DNA from: Azospirillum brasilense
GTDB lineage: Bacteria; Pseudomonadota; Alphaproteobacteria; Azospirillales; Azospirillaceae
NCBI RefSeq assembly: GCF_003349955.1
Contig: NZ_QLKQ01000009.1
Span: 1-64,000 of the forward strand
Reading direction: 5' to 3'
DNA: 64,000 bases
This document shows, one piece after another, positions 1 to 11,100 of the stretch; positions within the stretch are counted from its first letter, which is position 1; each line of letters starts with the position of its first letter. A program made the position numbers and the translations under genes. The notes beneath the pieces were generated by a model, which was not told the DNA's origin, did no database searches, and saw only the letters and a list, made by a program, of their open reading frames with translations.

Positions 1-727
<727 letters not shown>

Positions 728-854
728 CCAGCAGGCGGCCCGCGCGCAGCGGCAAGCCCTGGACGCACGAGCCAACACCGCAAGAACAAGAACGCAAACG
801 TCCTCACTTAACGAAACCCGCCGTCCCTGTCCGGATGGTTCGCGTGTGCCTTGG

Positions 855-975
855 TGACCTGGTGGTCATGGCGAGGCTCCCAACACCCGATCCCATTCCG
901 AACTCGGCCGTGAAACGCCTCAGCGCCGATGGTACTGCGTCTTAAGACGTGGGAGAGTAGGTCGCCGCCAGGTCA
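855..975 (+). rRNA. rrf: 5S ribosomal RNA
   Basis: A 5S rRNA lies about 130 bases after 23S. The terminal helix is formed by TGACCTGG at 855-862 and CCAGGTCA at 968-975, and the conserved CCGAACTCGG loop is at 898-907. A further complementary pair (CGTGTGCC at 843-850 with GGCACACG at 980-987) extends the stem. This probably forms the processing stalk of the precursor. End positions are good to within a few bases. Confidence 0.95.
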
Positions 976-1054
976 CCACGGCACACGCCACGCCATCCAA
1001 GGACGTGGACGGACACGGTTTCAGACACACTTGACAATCGGCTTCATGAACGAC

Positions 1055-1094
1055 AAAGCCGGCGCTTCTCTCCATGGGAAGTGCCGGCTTTTGG
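1055..1094 (+). terminator. Rho-independent terminator of the rRNA operon
   Basis: AAGCCGGCGCTTC pairs with GAAGTGCCGGCTT across a short loop and is followed by TTTTGG. The position about 80 bases after 5S fits the end of the rrn transcript. Confidence 0.85.
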
Positions 1095-1118
1095 TTGTGT
1101 CCGGGGTGTCGCCGCGAG

Positions 1119-1156
1119 CCCCCTCCCTAACCCTCCCCCGCTACGCAGGGGAGGGG
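1119..1156. repeat. Partial copy of the dispersed palindromic repeat
   Basis: The order CCCTAACCCTCCCCC, short loop, GGGGAGGGG matches the right half of the repeat at 61645-61765 (and at 7748, 12826 and 44519). The left half is absent, and the loop differs. It sits between the rrn terminator and a small minus-strand gene. Confidence 0.6.
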
Positions 1157-1157
1157 A

Positions 1158-1376
1158 TTATGGCGATGGGGACTGTTTGCCGGGGCGGTGATCGAGTTGG
1201 GTCAGGATCGTCTGGGCCTCGGTCAGCAGGGCGTCGCGGACGCGGATGTATTGGTCGAGGGAGGTTCCGGATCGGTGCCGCGCCTGCAAGGCGGCAATCT
1301 GGATGTCGAGCGCGTCGAGATCGCGGTCGATGCATTTCAGCGCGTCGCGCGCCCGTTGCTCTTCCTGCGCGTTCAT
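1158..1376 (-). CDS. Small hypothetical protein, probably helical
   Basis: A 72-residue protein I do not recognise. The ATG at 1376 is chosen because GGAGGAGAGG lies just upstream; a longer reading frame to 1487 has no comparable ribosome-binding site. The sequence begins MNAQEEQRARDALKCID and is rich in charged residues and Leu/Ala at spacings typical of a short coiled coil, with a Pro-rich tail. There are no membrane segments or recognisable motifs. The stop lies two bases beyond a partial repeat, so the true C-terminus may be influenced by that element. Confidence 0.55.
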   Translation of the reverse strand: MNAQEEQRARDALKCIDRDLDALDIQIAALQARHRSGTSLDQYIRVRDALLTEAQTILTQLDHRPGKQSPSP

Positions 1377-1522
1377 GGCCTCTCCTCCCGTGTCTGGTCT
1401 GGATTTCCGGCGAATCGCATCCGAACGAGGTACGGCTTCCGGCTCCGATCTCCCTGGCACTGCTTTTGCTGAACAAGGTCCGTTCACGAGCGTCCGCTCG
1501 GCAAGCTGAGAGGGAGACTACG

Positions 1523-1825
1523 ATGGCGTCACGCGGAATCAATGCCGGTTTGGTGATTACGGTCGCCCAGAGTGCCATCGATGTCTTGTGGTCCCATTGG
1601 GACGGTTCGTCGAAGACGGTCCGCTCGGCGCTGATGGCTGCGGAGTTCTGGACGCTGCAGGCATTCGGCAGGCTTGGCCAATGGGTGCAGTCGGTCGCCC
1701 GCGACGCTCTGGTCGAGTTTCTCGGCAACTACATCGACCGGCGCCTAGAGGTCGGCGACAGCGAGGATCGGGCGGTCGCCACCGCGGTCTATCGCCTGAC
1801 CGGAAAGACGGTGGGGGCGGTGTGA
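1523..1825 (+). CDS. Hypothetical protein, 100 residues
   Basis: Starts at the ATG at 1523, preceded by GAGAGGGAGA. The protein begins MASRGINAGLVITV and contains several amphipathic or hydrophobic stretches with four Trp residues. I do not recognise a family. The segment before 1523 is not part of the gene: it has no ribosome-binding site and overlaps the rRNA-proximal region. It is followed by a strong hairpin at 1861-1902 shared with the convergent tautomerase gene. Confidence 0.55.
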   Translation: MASRGINAGLVITVAQSAIDVLWSHWDGSSKTVRSALMAAEFWTLQAFGRLGQWVQSVARDALVEFLGNYIDRRLEVGDSEDRAVATAVYRLTGKTVGAV

Positions 1826-1860
1826 GCGTGGGCTGAAGGGCGGGGTGCCTGTTTTTTTGT

Positions 1861-1902
1861 CCGGATGCCCGCGGGGTAGGCAGTGCCTCCCGTGGGCATC
1901 CG
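1861..1902. terminator. Strong hairpin between convergent genes, possible two-way terminator
   Basis: CCGGATGCCCGCGGG at 1861-1875 pairs with CCCGTGGGCATCCGG at 1888-1902 with a single imperfect position. The loop contains a small AGGC/GCCT dyad. It lies between a plus-strand and a minus-strand gene. A run of seven T lies on its left side, which is not the classical position for either transcript, so its terminator role is inferred. Confidence 0.5.
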
Positions 1903-1913
1903 GGAAAGCGATG

Positions 1914-2102
1914 TCACTCGGGGTCGGACCACAGCTTGCCGCCGCTGGCCCAATCGCTCTTCTTCACGTCGTGAAAGATGACATCGACCGCCTCCGGGCT
2001 GCAGCCGAGGGCCTGGACCGAGGCGTCGGTGAGCGCCTTGGCGTAGGCGCGCTTCTGCTCCAGCGTGCGGCCTTCGAAAAGCTGAACGTTGATCAGCGGC
2101 AT
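1914..2102 (-). CDS. 4-oxalocrotonate tautomerase family protein
   Basis: A 62-residue protein beginning Met-Pro-Leu-Ile-Asn-Val. Pro2 becomes the N-terminal catalytic base after Met removal in this family, and the length is typical of the small hexameric tautomerases. The C-terminal part, with a DVxxSDWASGGK-like stretch, also fits. The start at 2102 has AGAGGGA upstream. It lies 41 bases after the aldolase-like gene on the same strand, so the two are probably co-transcribed. The actual substrate (an oxalocrotonate-type dienol or another keto-enol) cannot be read from the sequence. Confidence 0.85.
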   Translation of the reverse strand: MPLINVQLFEGRTLEQKRAYAKALTDASVQALGCSPEAVDVIFHDVKKSDWASGGKLWSDPE

Positions 2103-2143
2103 CGTCGTTTCATCCCTCTGTTGCGGACCGAGGTCCGGGAAGC

Positions 2144-2929
2144 TCAGTTCCTGTAGTCCGGGCAGCGCCGGTCCAGGCGTCGCAGCAGCGCCGGCCATTC
2201 CAGTTCGCCTTCGGGCTCCGGATCGGCGGTGAGCTGCCGGTAGGTCTTGTCGCACAGCTCCGGTGCTGGCGACACCAGTTCCGCGCCGGTGGCCTGCGCG
2301 GCGAGCTGCATCCGGCAGGCCTTGTCCAGCATGTCCATCAGGCAGAAGGCCTCCGCCACCGTGCGCCCGGTCACCAGACTGCCGTGGTTGTGGAGCAGCA
2401 TCGCCCGGCGGGAGCCGAGATTGGCGACGAGGCGGACCTTCTCGCTGTCGGTCAGGGCCAGCCCCTCGTACCGGTGGTAGGCGAGGTCGCGGTAAAAGCG
2501 CAGGGCGTGCTGGGACAGCGGGAGGAGTCCGTCCTTCAGCATCGACACCGCCACCGCCGCTTCGTTGTGAAGGTGCATGACGCAGCGCGCGTCCTCGCGC
2601 GCCGCATGGACGGCGCCATGGATGACGAAGCCGGTGGCGTTCACCGGGTGGGGACTGTCGCCGATGATGGCGCCGTGGATGTCGATCTTGACGAGGTTGG
2701 AGGCGGTCACCTCGTCGAAGGTCAGGCCGAAGGGATTGATGAGGAAGCGTCCCGGCTCCCCCGGCACGGCCAGCGAAATGTGGGTGTAGATCAGGTCGTC
2801 CCAGCCGCGTTCGGCGACCAGACGGTAGGCGGCGGCGAGATCGATCCGCGCTTGCCATTCCGCCTCGCTGATGCCGGCGCCGGCGAGGCGCGGTCCGGCA
2901 TGGACGAATGATCCGCTGGTGTCCGTCAC
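2144..2929 (-). CDS. Class II aldolase/adducin family protein
   Basis: A 261-residue cytosolic protein. It shows the family pattern: a Tyr-Thr-His-Ile-Ser motif near residue 50, a glycine-containing NP-FG-LTFDEVTASNLVKID stretch, the metal-binding MHLHN near residue 120, and LLHNHG near residue 180 supplying another histidine. In characterised members these histidines hold a divalent metal for aldol cleavage or decarboxylation. The GTG at 2929 is preferred because GGGAG sits at the right distance; no upstream ATG has a site. It is the first gene of a two-gene unit with the tautomerase, suggesting catabolism of a hydroxy or keto acid, but no substrate can be assigned. Confidence 0.85.
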   Translation of the reverse strand: MTDTSGSFVHAGPRLAGAGISEAEWQARIDLAAAYRLVAERGWDDLIYTHISLAVPGEPGRFLINPFGLTFDEVTASNLVKIDIHGAIIGDSPHPVNATGFVIHGAVHAAREDARCVMHLHNEAAVAVSMLKDGLLPLSQHALRFYRDLAYHRYEGLALTDSEKVRLVANLGSRRAMLLHNHGSLVTGRTVAEAFCLMDMLDKACRMQLAAQATGAELVSPAPELCDKTYRQLTADPEPEGELEWPALLRRLDRRCPDYRN

Positions 2930-3148
2930 GTTCGGCTCCCGGTCTGTGCGATGAGCGGAAGAACGTCGCACGGCGCGGGGCGGTTGTCCAAGCGGGACGC
3001 CGGGACTATTCCGGATTTCGGAAATCACTGGCCCGGCTTGGCTATGCTCCCTTAGACTGTGGGGCTTTCCGTCGCCGAGTGCACCGTGATGACCATGACC
3101 GCGCCAGTCTCCACCCCGTCCGACCGCAGCGCGCCGGAAGGGGGTCGA

Positions 3149-4579
<1,431 letters not shown>

Positions 4580-4623
4580 CGCCCCCATCCCAGGGGGCCC
4601 GTCCCAACCCGACCCGGCCCAAC

Positions 4624-6747
4624 ATGCTGAAGCGGCTGGCGACGGCCTACGCGGAGTCGGTGCGGCTCAAGCTGCTGGCGCTGGTGCTGGCGCCGCTGCT
4701 GGTCGGCGCGCCGGTCCTGCTGATGATCGTCTGGGCCTGGGGGACGCAGGGCTACGACCAGCTTCTGGTCAACAAGGTCAGCTCCGACCTGGGGACGGCG
4801 CGGCAGTTCTTCGACCGGGTGCAGATGTCGCTGCGCAACGGGCTGGAGGGGGTGGCGACCTCGCACCGTCTGGCCCTTTTGTTGGAGCGTGGGGTGCTTG
4901 AGCGCGGGACGCCCGCCGATCTGCGCCGGCTGCTCGACGAGGAGGCGGAGGAGCACGGGCTGGACTATCTGCTGCTGCTCGACGCCGGGGGCATGGTGCG
5001 GGCGGGCGGGTCCTTCGCCGTCCCGGCGGACCGCAGCGGCTGGTCGGTGGTGCGCGAGGCGCTGCACGGCTACGCCCAGCACGGGCTGGAGGTCTTCGCT
5101 CCGGCGGAGCTGGAGGCGCTGAACCCGGCGCTGCGCCGGGCCGCCCACACGCCGCTGGTGCCGACCCGTGCCGCCCGGCCCGATCCGCGCAATGTCGACA
5201 GTGAGGGCGCCGAGGATCGCGGGCTGGTGATCCAGGTCGCCATTCCCTTCGACGGGCCGGACGGCCGTCTGCTCGGGGTGCTGGAGGGCGGGGTGCTGCT
5301 GAACGGCAACCAGGGCATCGTCGACCGGCTGAACACCATCGTCTATCAGGACGCCTCGCTGCCGCTGGGCAGCCAGGGCACCGCCACGCTGTTCCTCGGC
5401 GACACCCGCATCGCCACCAACGTCCGGCTGTTCGAAGGGCAGCGGGCGCTGGGCACCCGGGCGTCGCAGGCGGTGGCGGACAAGGTGCTGGACCGCGGCG
5501 AGCCGTGGCTGGGTTCGGCCTTCGTGGTCAACGACACCTATGTGTCAGGCTATCAGCCGCTGAGCGACACCGCCGGGCGGCGGATCGGCATGCTCTATGT
5601 CGGGTTCCTGGAATCGCCGCTGCGCGACACGCTGTACAAGGCGCTGGCCGGGCTGTTCCTGCTGTTCCTGCTGGTGTCGGGGCTGGGGACGCTGGTGGGT
5701 CTGCGCGGCGCGCGGGCCATCTTCCGCCCGCTGGAGCGCATGGCCGGCGTCATCGTCCGCATCGAGAGGGGCGAGGATTCCGCGCGCATCGGCCCGACCG
5801 CCAGCCGGGACGAGCTGGGACGGCTGGCCCGCGCCTTCGACCATCTGCTGGATTCGGTGGCGGCGCGGCGGTGGGAGCTTCAGCGCTCCGCCGAGGAACT
5901 GGACCGCAAGGTGGCGCTGCGCACGGCCGCGCTGGAGGAGGCCAACGCCACCCTGCGCCGCGCCCAGCAGCAGCTGGTGATGAACGAGAAGCTGACCGCC
6001 ATCGGCGAGCTGACCGCCGGGGTGGCGCACGAGATCAACAACCCGGTCGCGGTGATCCAGGGCAACCTCGACCTGCTGCGCGAGGTGCTGGGCGACGGGA
6101 TCGAGCCGGTGCGCCAGGAGGTCCGGCTGATCGACGAGCAGACCCGGCGCATCCACGCCATCGTGACCAAGCTGCTGCAATTCGCCCGGCCCGGCGACTT
6201 CGCCGGCTACGCCGAGCCGACCGACGTGAACGGCGTGCTGTCCGACTGTCTGGTGCTGACCCGCCACAACCTGAACCGGGCGCGGGTCGTGGTGACGCTG
6301 AAGGCCCAGGCGGGCGGCCCGGTGGAGATGAACCGCGGCGAGCTTCAGCAGGTGTTGATCAATCTGATCGTCAACGCCATGCAAGCGATGCCGGAGGGCG
6401 GCCGCCTGACGCTGGACAGCCGCGACATCGGCCCGGACGACCGGTTGCCGGGGGCGGAGCCCTTCGAGGGGGTGCTGGTGGGGGTCGAGGACACCGGCCA
6501 CGGCATCGCGGCGGGCGACTTGGCCCGCATCTTCGACCCTTTCTTCACCACAAAGAAGCAGACCGGGACGGGGCTCGGCCTGTCGATCAGCTACGCCATC
6601 GTCCAGCGCTACGGCGGGCGGATCACGGTGGAGAGCGTTCCGGGGCGCGGCACCCGCTTCACCCTGTGGCTGCGGCGGCAGGCCGTCTATTCCGACCAGC
6701 CGACCGCGCCCTTCTTCGCCGCTCAGCGGATCACCGCTGGGGGCTGA
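4624..6747 (+). CDS. Membrane sensor histidine kinase (NtrB type) with periplasmic Cache-like domain
   Basis: A 707-residue inner-membrane kinase and partner of the preceding regulator. It has a TM helix near 13-37, a large periplasmic region to about 335 that looks like a Cache-type sensor, a second TM near 340-362, HAMP, then a HisKA domain with VAHEINNP (His469). The HATPase_c domain has NLIVNA, EDTGHG and GTGLGLS. The ATG at 4624 is a choice: it lacks a clear ribosome-binding site, and ATGs at 4558 or 4568 overlapping the regulator gene could allow translational coupling and add up to 22 residues. The ligand is unknown; formate or a redox cue would fit the context. It ends six bases before the convergent fdhE gene. 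Confidence 0.92.
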   Translation: MLKRLATAYAESVRLKLLALVLAPLLVGAPVLLMIVWAWGTQGYDQLLVNKVSSDLGTARQFFDRVQMSLRNGLEGVATSHRLALLLERGVLERGTPADLRRLLDEEAEEHGLDYLLLLDAGGMVRAGGSFAVPADRSGWSVVREALHGYAQHGLEVFAPAELEALNPALRRAAHTPLVPTRAARPDPRNVDSEGAEDRGLVIQVAIPFDGPDGRLLGVLEGGVLLNGNQGIVDRLNTIVYQDASLPLGSQGTATLFLGDTRIATNVRLFEGQRALGTRASQAVADKVLDRGEPWLGSAFVVNDTYVSGYQPLSDTAGRRIGMLYVGFLESPLRDTLYKALAGLFLLFLLVSGLGTLVGLRGARAIFRPLERMAGVIVRIERGEDSARIGPTASRDELGRLARAFDHLLDSVAARRWELQRSAEELDRKVALRTAALEEANATLRRAQQQLVMNEKLTAIGELTAGVAHEINNPVAVIQGNLDLLREVLGDGIEPVRQEVRLIDEQTRRIHAIVTKLLQFARPGDFAGYAEPTDVNGVLSDCLVLTRHNLNRARVVVTLKAQAGGPVEMNRGELQQVLINLIVNAMQAMPEGGRLTLDSRDIGPDDRLPGAEPFEGVLVGVEDTGHGIAAGDLARIFDPFFTTKKQTGTGLGLSISYAIVQRYGGRITVESVPGRGTRFTLWLRRQAVYSDQPTAPFFAAQRITAGG

Positions 6748-6753
6748 TTACCC

Positions 6754-7668
6754 CTACCCCGCAACCGCCAGGAACGGGTTGACGCCGATGCGGCGGTACT
6801 CCTCCTCGCCCAGCAGCAGGTCGAGCGCCAGGGTGGCGAGGTCGTCGGCCACCGGGTCGAGGTCCGGCGCCTTTTCCAGGAACAGCAGCTTCAGATAGCT
6901 GTGGCAGGCGTCGCAGGTCTCCGCCCGCACCGCGCCGTTGGCCTCCGCCCCGTCCGCCCCCTCGACGAAGCGCTGGGAGACGTCCTTGCCGTTGCCGCAG
7001 GCCACGCAGGACGAGCGCACATGGTGCCACGCGGTGTGGCAGAGCCCGCAATGGAGATAGCGCAGGCCGCCGCTCTCCATGCCGACCTGCAACACGCCGG
7101 CGACCGGCGCGCCGCCGCAGACCGGGCAGGCGGCGGCGGTGGCGTGGGCGGTGACCGACGCCGGGTCGAGCGCGGCGGCGTGGCGCGTCCAGGCGGTCTG
7201 GAAGGCCGCGGCCAGGAAGGGGGCGGCGGCGAGGTCGCCGTCCTCCAGCGCGTCGCCGGCCCAGCGTCCGGCCAGCGCCTCCAGAGTGTCGGCGTCGGAC
7301 GCGGCGAGAGCGGTCAGGGCCTCGCGCGCGCCGCCGGGCAGGGTGTCGAGCTTGGCAGCCAGGGCGCGCAGGTCGGCGGGCCACTGCTCCTCCGGCGGCA
7401 GCGTGGCGGGGGTGGCGGCCACCGCCGCCTGGGCGTCGGCCAGCGCGGCGACGAAGCGCAGCCAGTCGCCCATGGCGTGCCCCTCCGCCAGCGCGCGCAG
7501 ACGCGCCGCCCGCCGGGCGAAGATCGCCGCGTCGGGCAGGCGCAGCGGGGCCGGCGACTGGCCCGGCACCAGACCGGCGGCGGCCATGGCGGCGGCCGTC
7601 GCTTCGGACATCGTCGCTTCGGACATCGCCGCTTCGGAAATCGGGGCGTCGGAGGAGGAGGCGGTCAT
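6754..7668 (-). CDS. fdhE: Formate dehydrogenase maturation protein FdhE
   Basis: A 304-residue cytoplasmic protein. The C-terminal half holds four CxxC pairs (CPVC, CGLC, CVAC, CDAC), the rubredoxin-like iron sites of FdhE, and the N-terminal half is helical. Family members are needed to assemble respiratory formate dehydrogenases. The ATG at 7668 is preferred because GGGAAAG lies six bases upstream; an in-frame GTG at 7686 is possible. The N-terminus contains a Ser-Glu-Ala-rich stretch encoded by three 15-bp tandem repeats, unlike typical family members. It is transcribed away from fdoGHI, so its expression may be separate from the sigma54 promoter. Confidence 0.92.
   Translation of the reverse strand: MTASSSDAPISEAAMSEATMSEATAAAMAAAGLVPGQSPAPLRLPDAAIFARRAARLRALAEGHAMGDWLRFVAALADAQAAVAATPATLPPEEQWPADLRALAAKLDTLPGGAREALTALAASDADTLEALAGRWAGDALEDGDLAAAPFLAAAFQTAWTRHAAALDPASVTAHATAAACPVCGGAPVAGVLQVGMESGGLRYLHCGLCHTAWHHVRSSCVACGNGKDVSQRFVEGADGAEANGAVRAETCDACHSYLKLLFLEKAPDLDPVADDLATLALDLLLGEEEYRRIGVNPFLAVAG
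7598..7642. repeat. Three tandem 15-bp repeats inside fdhE
   Basis: The unit GTCGCTTCGGACATC occurs exactly twice (7598-7612, 7613-7627) and once with two changes (7628-7642). It encodes Met-Ser-Glu-Ala-Thr/Ala repeats near the FdhE N-terminus. Being in frame, copy number change would lengthen or shorten the protein by five residues. Confidence 0.85.
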
Positions 7669-7747
7669 GGTGGCTTTCCCGGTCACGGATCACGAAGGGG
7701 TGAGAAGGGATAGCACAGCGCAAGAACGGTGCCAGGGGGACGAATAG

Positions 7748-7867
7748 CCCTCTCCCCTCCGGGGAGAGGGTGCCCGCGAAGCGGGCGGTGAGGGGGATGC
7801 GCGTGGCGGTAGGTTCGGCACAAGCGCAACCCCCTCACCCTGACCCTCTCCCCGGAGGGGAGAGGGG
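7748..7867. repeat. Dispersed palindromic repeat, copy A
   Basis: A 120-bp nested palindrome. The left end, CCCTCTCCCC-TCC-GGGGAGAGGG, is itself a hairpin. The right end carries the same arms, and the middle is bounded by GGTGAGGGGG and CCCCCTCACC. The same architecture recurs at 12826, 44519 and 61645. It lies between fdhE and the fdoG control region. Confidence 0.9.
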
Positions 7868-7889
7868 ATTTTAGCTGCTCCCACCCTCC

Positions 7890-7954
7890 GACAGATTGTC
7901 CTCCACACAAACGTTAGGGACATTTTGTCCATCGCCGGCTGGACAAAATGTCCC
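7890..7954. promoter_or_regulatory. Activator-binding dyads upstream of fdoG
   Basis: Two perfect dyads of form GGACA-nnn-TGTCC lie at 7918-7930 (TTT core) and 7941-7953 (AAA core). Their centres are 23 bp apart, about two helical turns. A weaker match (GACA-GAT-TGTCC) lies at 7890-7901. They sit about 95-120 bp upstream of the -12 element. That is the usual arrangement for an NtrC-family activator, so the regulator at 3149-4579 is the likely ligand (inferred). Confidence 0.75.
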
Positions 7955-8028
7955 TCGGCGCGGTGCGGGCATGGCGGTTCCGTCCGTCCGCCCCAGCAAA
8001 TTCCCCGCATTCCGCCCATGACCCCGGC

Positions 8029-8044
8029 TGGCACGGAATCTGCC
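8029..8044 (+). promoter_or_regulatory. Sigma54 (-24/-12) promoter of fdoGHI
   Basis: TGGCACGGAATCTGCC matches the sigma54 consensus TGGCACG-N4-TTGCW at every key base except the first T of the -12 block and the final W. The GG and GC dinucleotides have the correct spacing. It lies 120 bp upstream of the fdoG start and downstream of paired activator dyads. Confidence 0.8.
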
Positions 8045-8162
8045 ATTTGGGGGATGCGCCGTTCCGGCCGGGTCACCCCGGACGCTGCGGCGCCACCGGC
8101 TCCAGGCGCTTAAGCGCCGGGCCGGCACATCCTGACACCAGGGCCGACATCAGGGAGGTTTC

Positions 8163-11100
8163 ATGCCCATCACACCCATGCAGGTATCACGGCGGCAGTT
8201 CTTGAAGGTCACGGCGGGCGGTCTCGCCGCCTCCAGCATGGGGGTTCTGGGCTTCCTGCCGTCCGAGGCGCTGGCCGAGGTGCGCCAGTTCCGCCTCGCC
8301 CGCGCCAAGGAGATCCGCAACACCTGCCCCTACTGCTCGGTCGGCTGCGGCCTGCTGATGTACAGCCTGGGCGACGGCGCCAAGAACGCCAAGGCCGAGA
8401 TCATCCACATCGAGGGCGACCCCGACCATCCGGTCAGCCGCGGCTCGCTCTGCCCGAAGGGCGCCGGCCTGCTGGACTTCATCCACAGCCCGAACCGCCT
8501 GAAGCACCCGGAGGTCCGCGAGGCCGGCTCCAACAGCTGGAAGCGCATCTCCTGGCATGAGGCGATCGAGCGCATCGCCCGCCACATCAAGGACGACCGC
8601 GACGCCAACTTCGTCACCAAGACCGCCGACGGCGTGACGGTGAACCGCTGGCTGTCCACCGCCATGCTGACCGCCTCGGCCTCGTCCAACGAGACGGGCA
8701 TCCTGACCCAGAAGGTCATGCGCTCGCTGGGCATCGTCGGCACCGACGCGCAGGCCCGCGTCTGCCACGGCCCGACCGTGTCGGCGCTGGCCTCGACCTT
8801 CGGGCGCGGGGCGATGACCAACAGCTGGGTGGACATCTCCAACGCCGACTTCATCCTGATCATGGGCGGCAACCCGGCGGAGGCGCACCCGGTCGGCTTC
8901 AAGTGGGCGGTCGAGGCGAAGAAGCGCGGCGCGCGCATCGTCGTCGTCGACCCGCGCTACAACCGCTCCGCCGCGGTGGCCGACGAGTATCTGCCGATCC
9001 GCGCCGGCTCCGACATCGTGTTCCTGGGCGGCGTCATCAACTGGCTGGTCGCCAACGACAAGATCCAGTGGGAGTATGTCCGCGCCTACACCAACGCCGC
9101 CTTCATCGTGAAGGAAGGCTTCGGGTTCGAGGACGGGTTGTTCAGCGGCTACGACGCGGCCAAGGGCCAGTACGACCGCTCGTCCTGGAACTACGAGTTC
9201 GAGGCGGACGGCACGACGGCGAAGACCGACCCGACGCTGCAGCATCCGCGCTGCGTGTGGAACCTGATGAAGGCCCACTACGCGCGCTACACGCCGGAGT
9301 TGGTCGAGGACCTGACCGGCACGCCGAAGGACGGCTTCCTGCGCGTCTGCCAGCATCTCGGCTCCACGGCGGTGCGCGACCGGGTCGGCACGATCCTCTA
9401 CGCGCTGGGCTGGACGCAGCACACGGTGGGCGCCCAGAACATCCGCACCATGGCGATGATCCAGCTCCTGCTGGGCAACATCGGCATGCCGGGCGGCGGC
9501 GTGAACGCGCTCCGCGGCCACTCCAACATCCAGGGCCTGTCCGACCTCGGCCTGCTGTCCACCAGCCTGCCGGGCTATCTGACCCTGCCGTCGGAGAAGG
9601 CGCACCCGACCTTCGCCGACTACATCGCCAAGACCGCGCCGAAGGCGCAGGCGCCGGGCCAGCTCAACTTCTGGGCCAACACGCCGAAATTCTTCGTCAG
9701 CCTGCTGAAATGGTTCTGGGGCGACAAGGCGACGGCGGAGAACGACTGGGGCTACGACTGGCTGCCCAAGTGGGACAAGATGTACGACGTGCTGCAGGTC
9801 ATGGACCTGATGCACAATGGCAAGGTCAACGGCTTCATCGTCCAGGGCTTCAACCCGCTGACCTCCTTCCCCGACGCGCGCAAGACGGCGGCGGACTTCG
9901 CCAAGCTGAAATACATGGTGGTGATCGACCCGATCGCCACGGAGACCGCCTCCTTCTGGCAGAACCACGGCGAGGTCAACGAGGTCGACACCGCGTCGAT
10001 CAAGACCGAGGTGTTCCGCCTGCCCTCCAGCTGCTTCGCCGAGGAGGACGGCGCCATCGTCAACTCCTCGCGCTGGCTGCAGTGGCACTGGAAGGGCGCC
10101 AACCCGCCGGGCGAGGCGAAGACCGACCAGGAGATCCTGGCCGAGCTGTTCATGGCCGTCCGCGCCCTCTACGCCAAGGAGGGCGGCACCGCGCCGGAGC
10201 CGATCCTCAACCTCTCCTGGCCCTACAAGAACCCGCTGGAGCCGACGCCGGAGGAGCTGGCGAAGGAGATGAACGGCCGGGCGCTGGCCGACATCCCCGA
10301 CCCCAAGGACCCGACCAAGTTCCTGGCCCGCAAGGGGGAGCAGATCCCGAACTTCGCCCTGCTGCGCGACGACGGCACGACGATGAGCGCCTGCTGGATC
10401 TTCGCCGGCTGCTGGACGCAGGCGGGCAACCAGATGGCCCGGCGCGACAACACCGACGCCGGCCTCGGCAACACGCCGGGCTGGGCCTGGGCGTGGCCGG
10501 CCAACCGCCGCATCATCTACAACCGCGCCTCCTGCGACCCGTCGGGCAAGCCCTGGGACCCCAAGCGCACCCTGATTTCCTGGAACGGCACCGCCTGGGC
10601 GGGCGCCGACGTGCCGGATTTCAAGGCGGACTCGCCGCCGGCCGACGGGATGAACCCCTTCATCATGAACCCGGAAGGCGTCGGGCGGCTGTTCTGCACC
10701 GACAAGCTGGTGGACGGCCCCTTCCCCGAGCATTACGAGCCGATGGAAAGCCCGCTCGGCACCAACCCGCTGCACCCGAAGGTGGTCAGCAGCCCGGCGG
10801 TCCGCATCTTCAAGGCCGACCGCGAGCGGCTGGGCACCCATGACCAGTTCCCCTATGTCGGCACCACCTACCGCCTGACCGAGCATTTCCAGTTCTGGAC
10901 CAAGAGCGTGCGGCTGAACGCCATCGCCCAGCCGGAGCAGTTCGTGGAGATCGGCGAGACGCTGGCGGCGGAGAAGGGCATCCAGGCCGGCGACTGGGTC
11001 CAGGTCTCCTCGAAGCGCGGCCACATCAAGGCCAAGGCGGTGGTGACCAAGCGCATCAAGGCCCTGAAGGTGGCGGGCCGCACCGTCCACCAGATCGGCA

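Noticed and set aside
929..1522. A 298-codon frame including the 1523-1825 gene
   Set aside because: Its upstream part runs through the 5S gene, the rrn terminator and an intergenic repeat, so only the part after 1523 is plausible coding sequence.
3009..3023. Small dyad TTCCG-N5-CGGAA before the response regulator gene
   Set aside because: Five-base arms are likely by chance in this composition, and no promoter element is aligned with it.
7598..7642. CRISPR-like repeats
   Set aside because: The units are contiguous 15-mers without spacers and lie in frame inside fdhE. No other regular repeat-spacer pattern or cas gene was seen.
8751..8780. Possible selenocysteine site in fdoG
   Set aside because: The active-site codon is TGC for cysteine (Cys201), not TGA, so no recoding is required.
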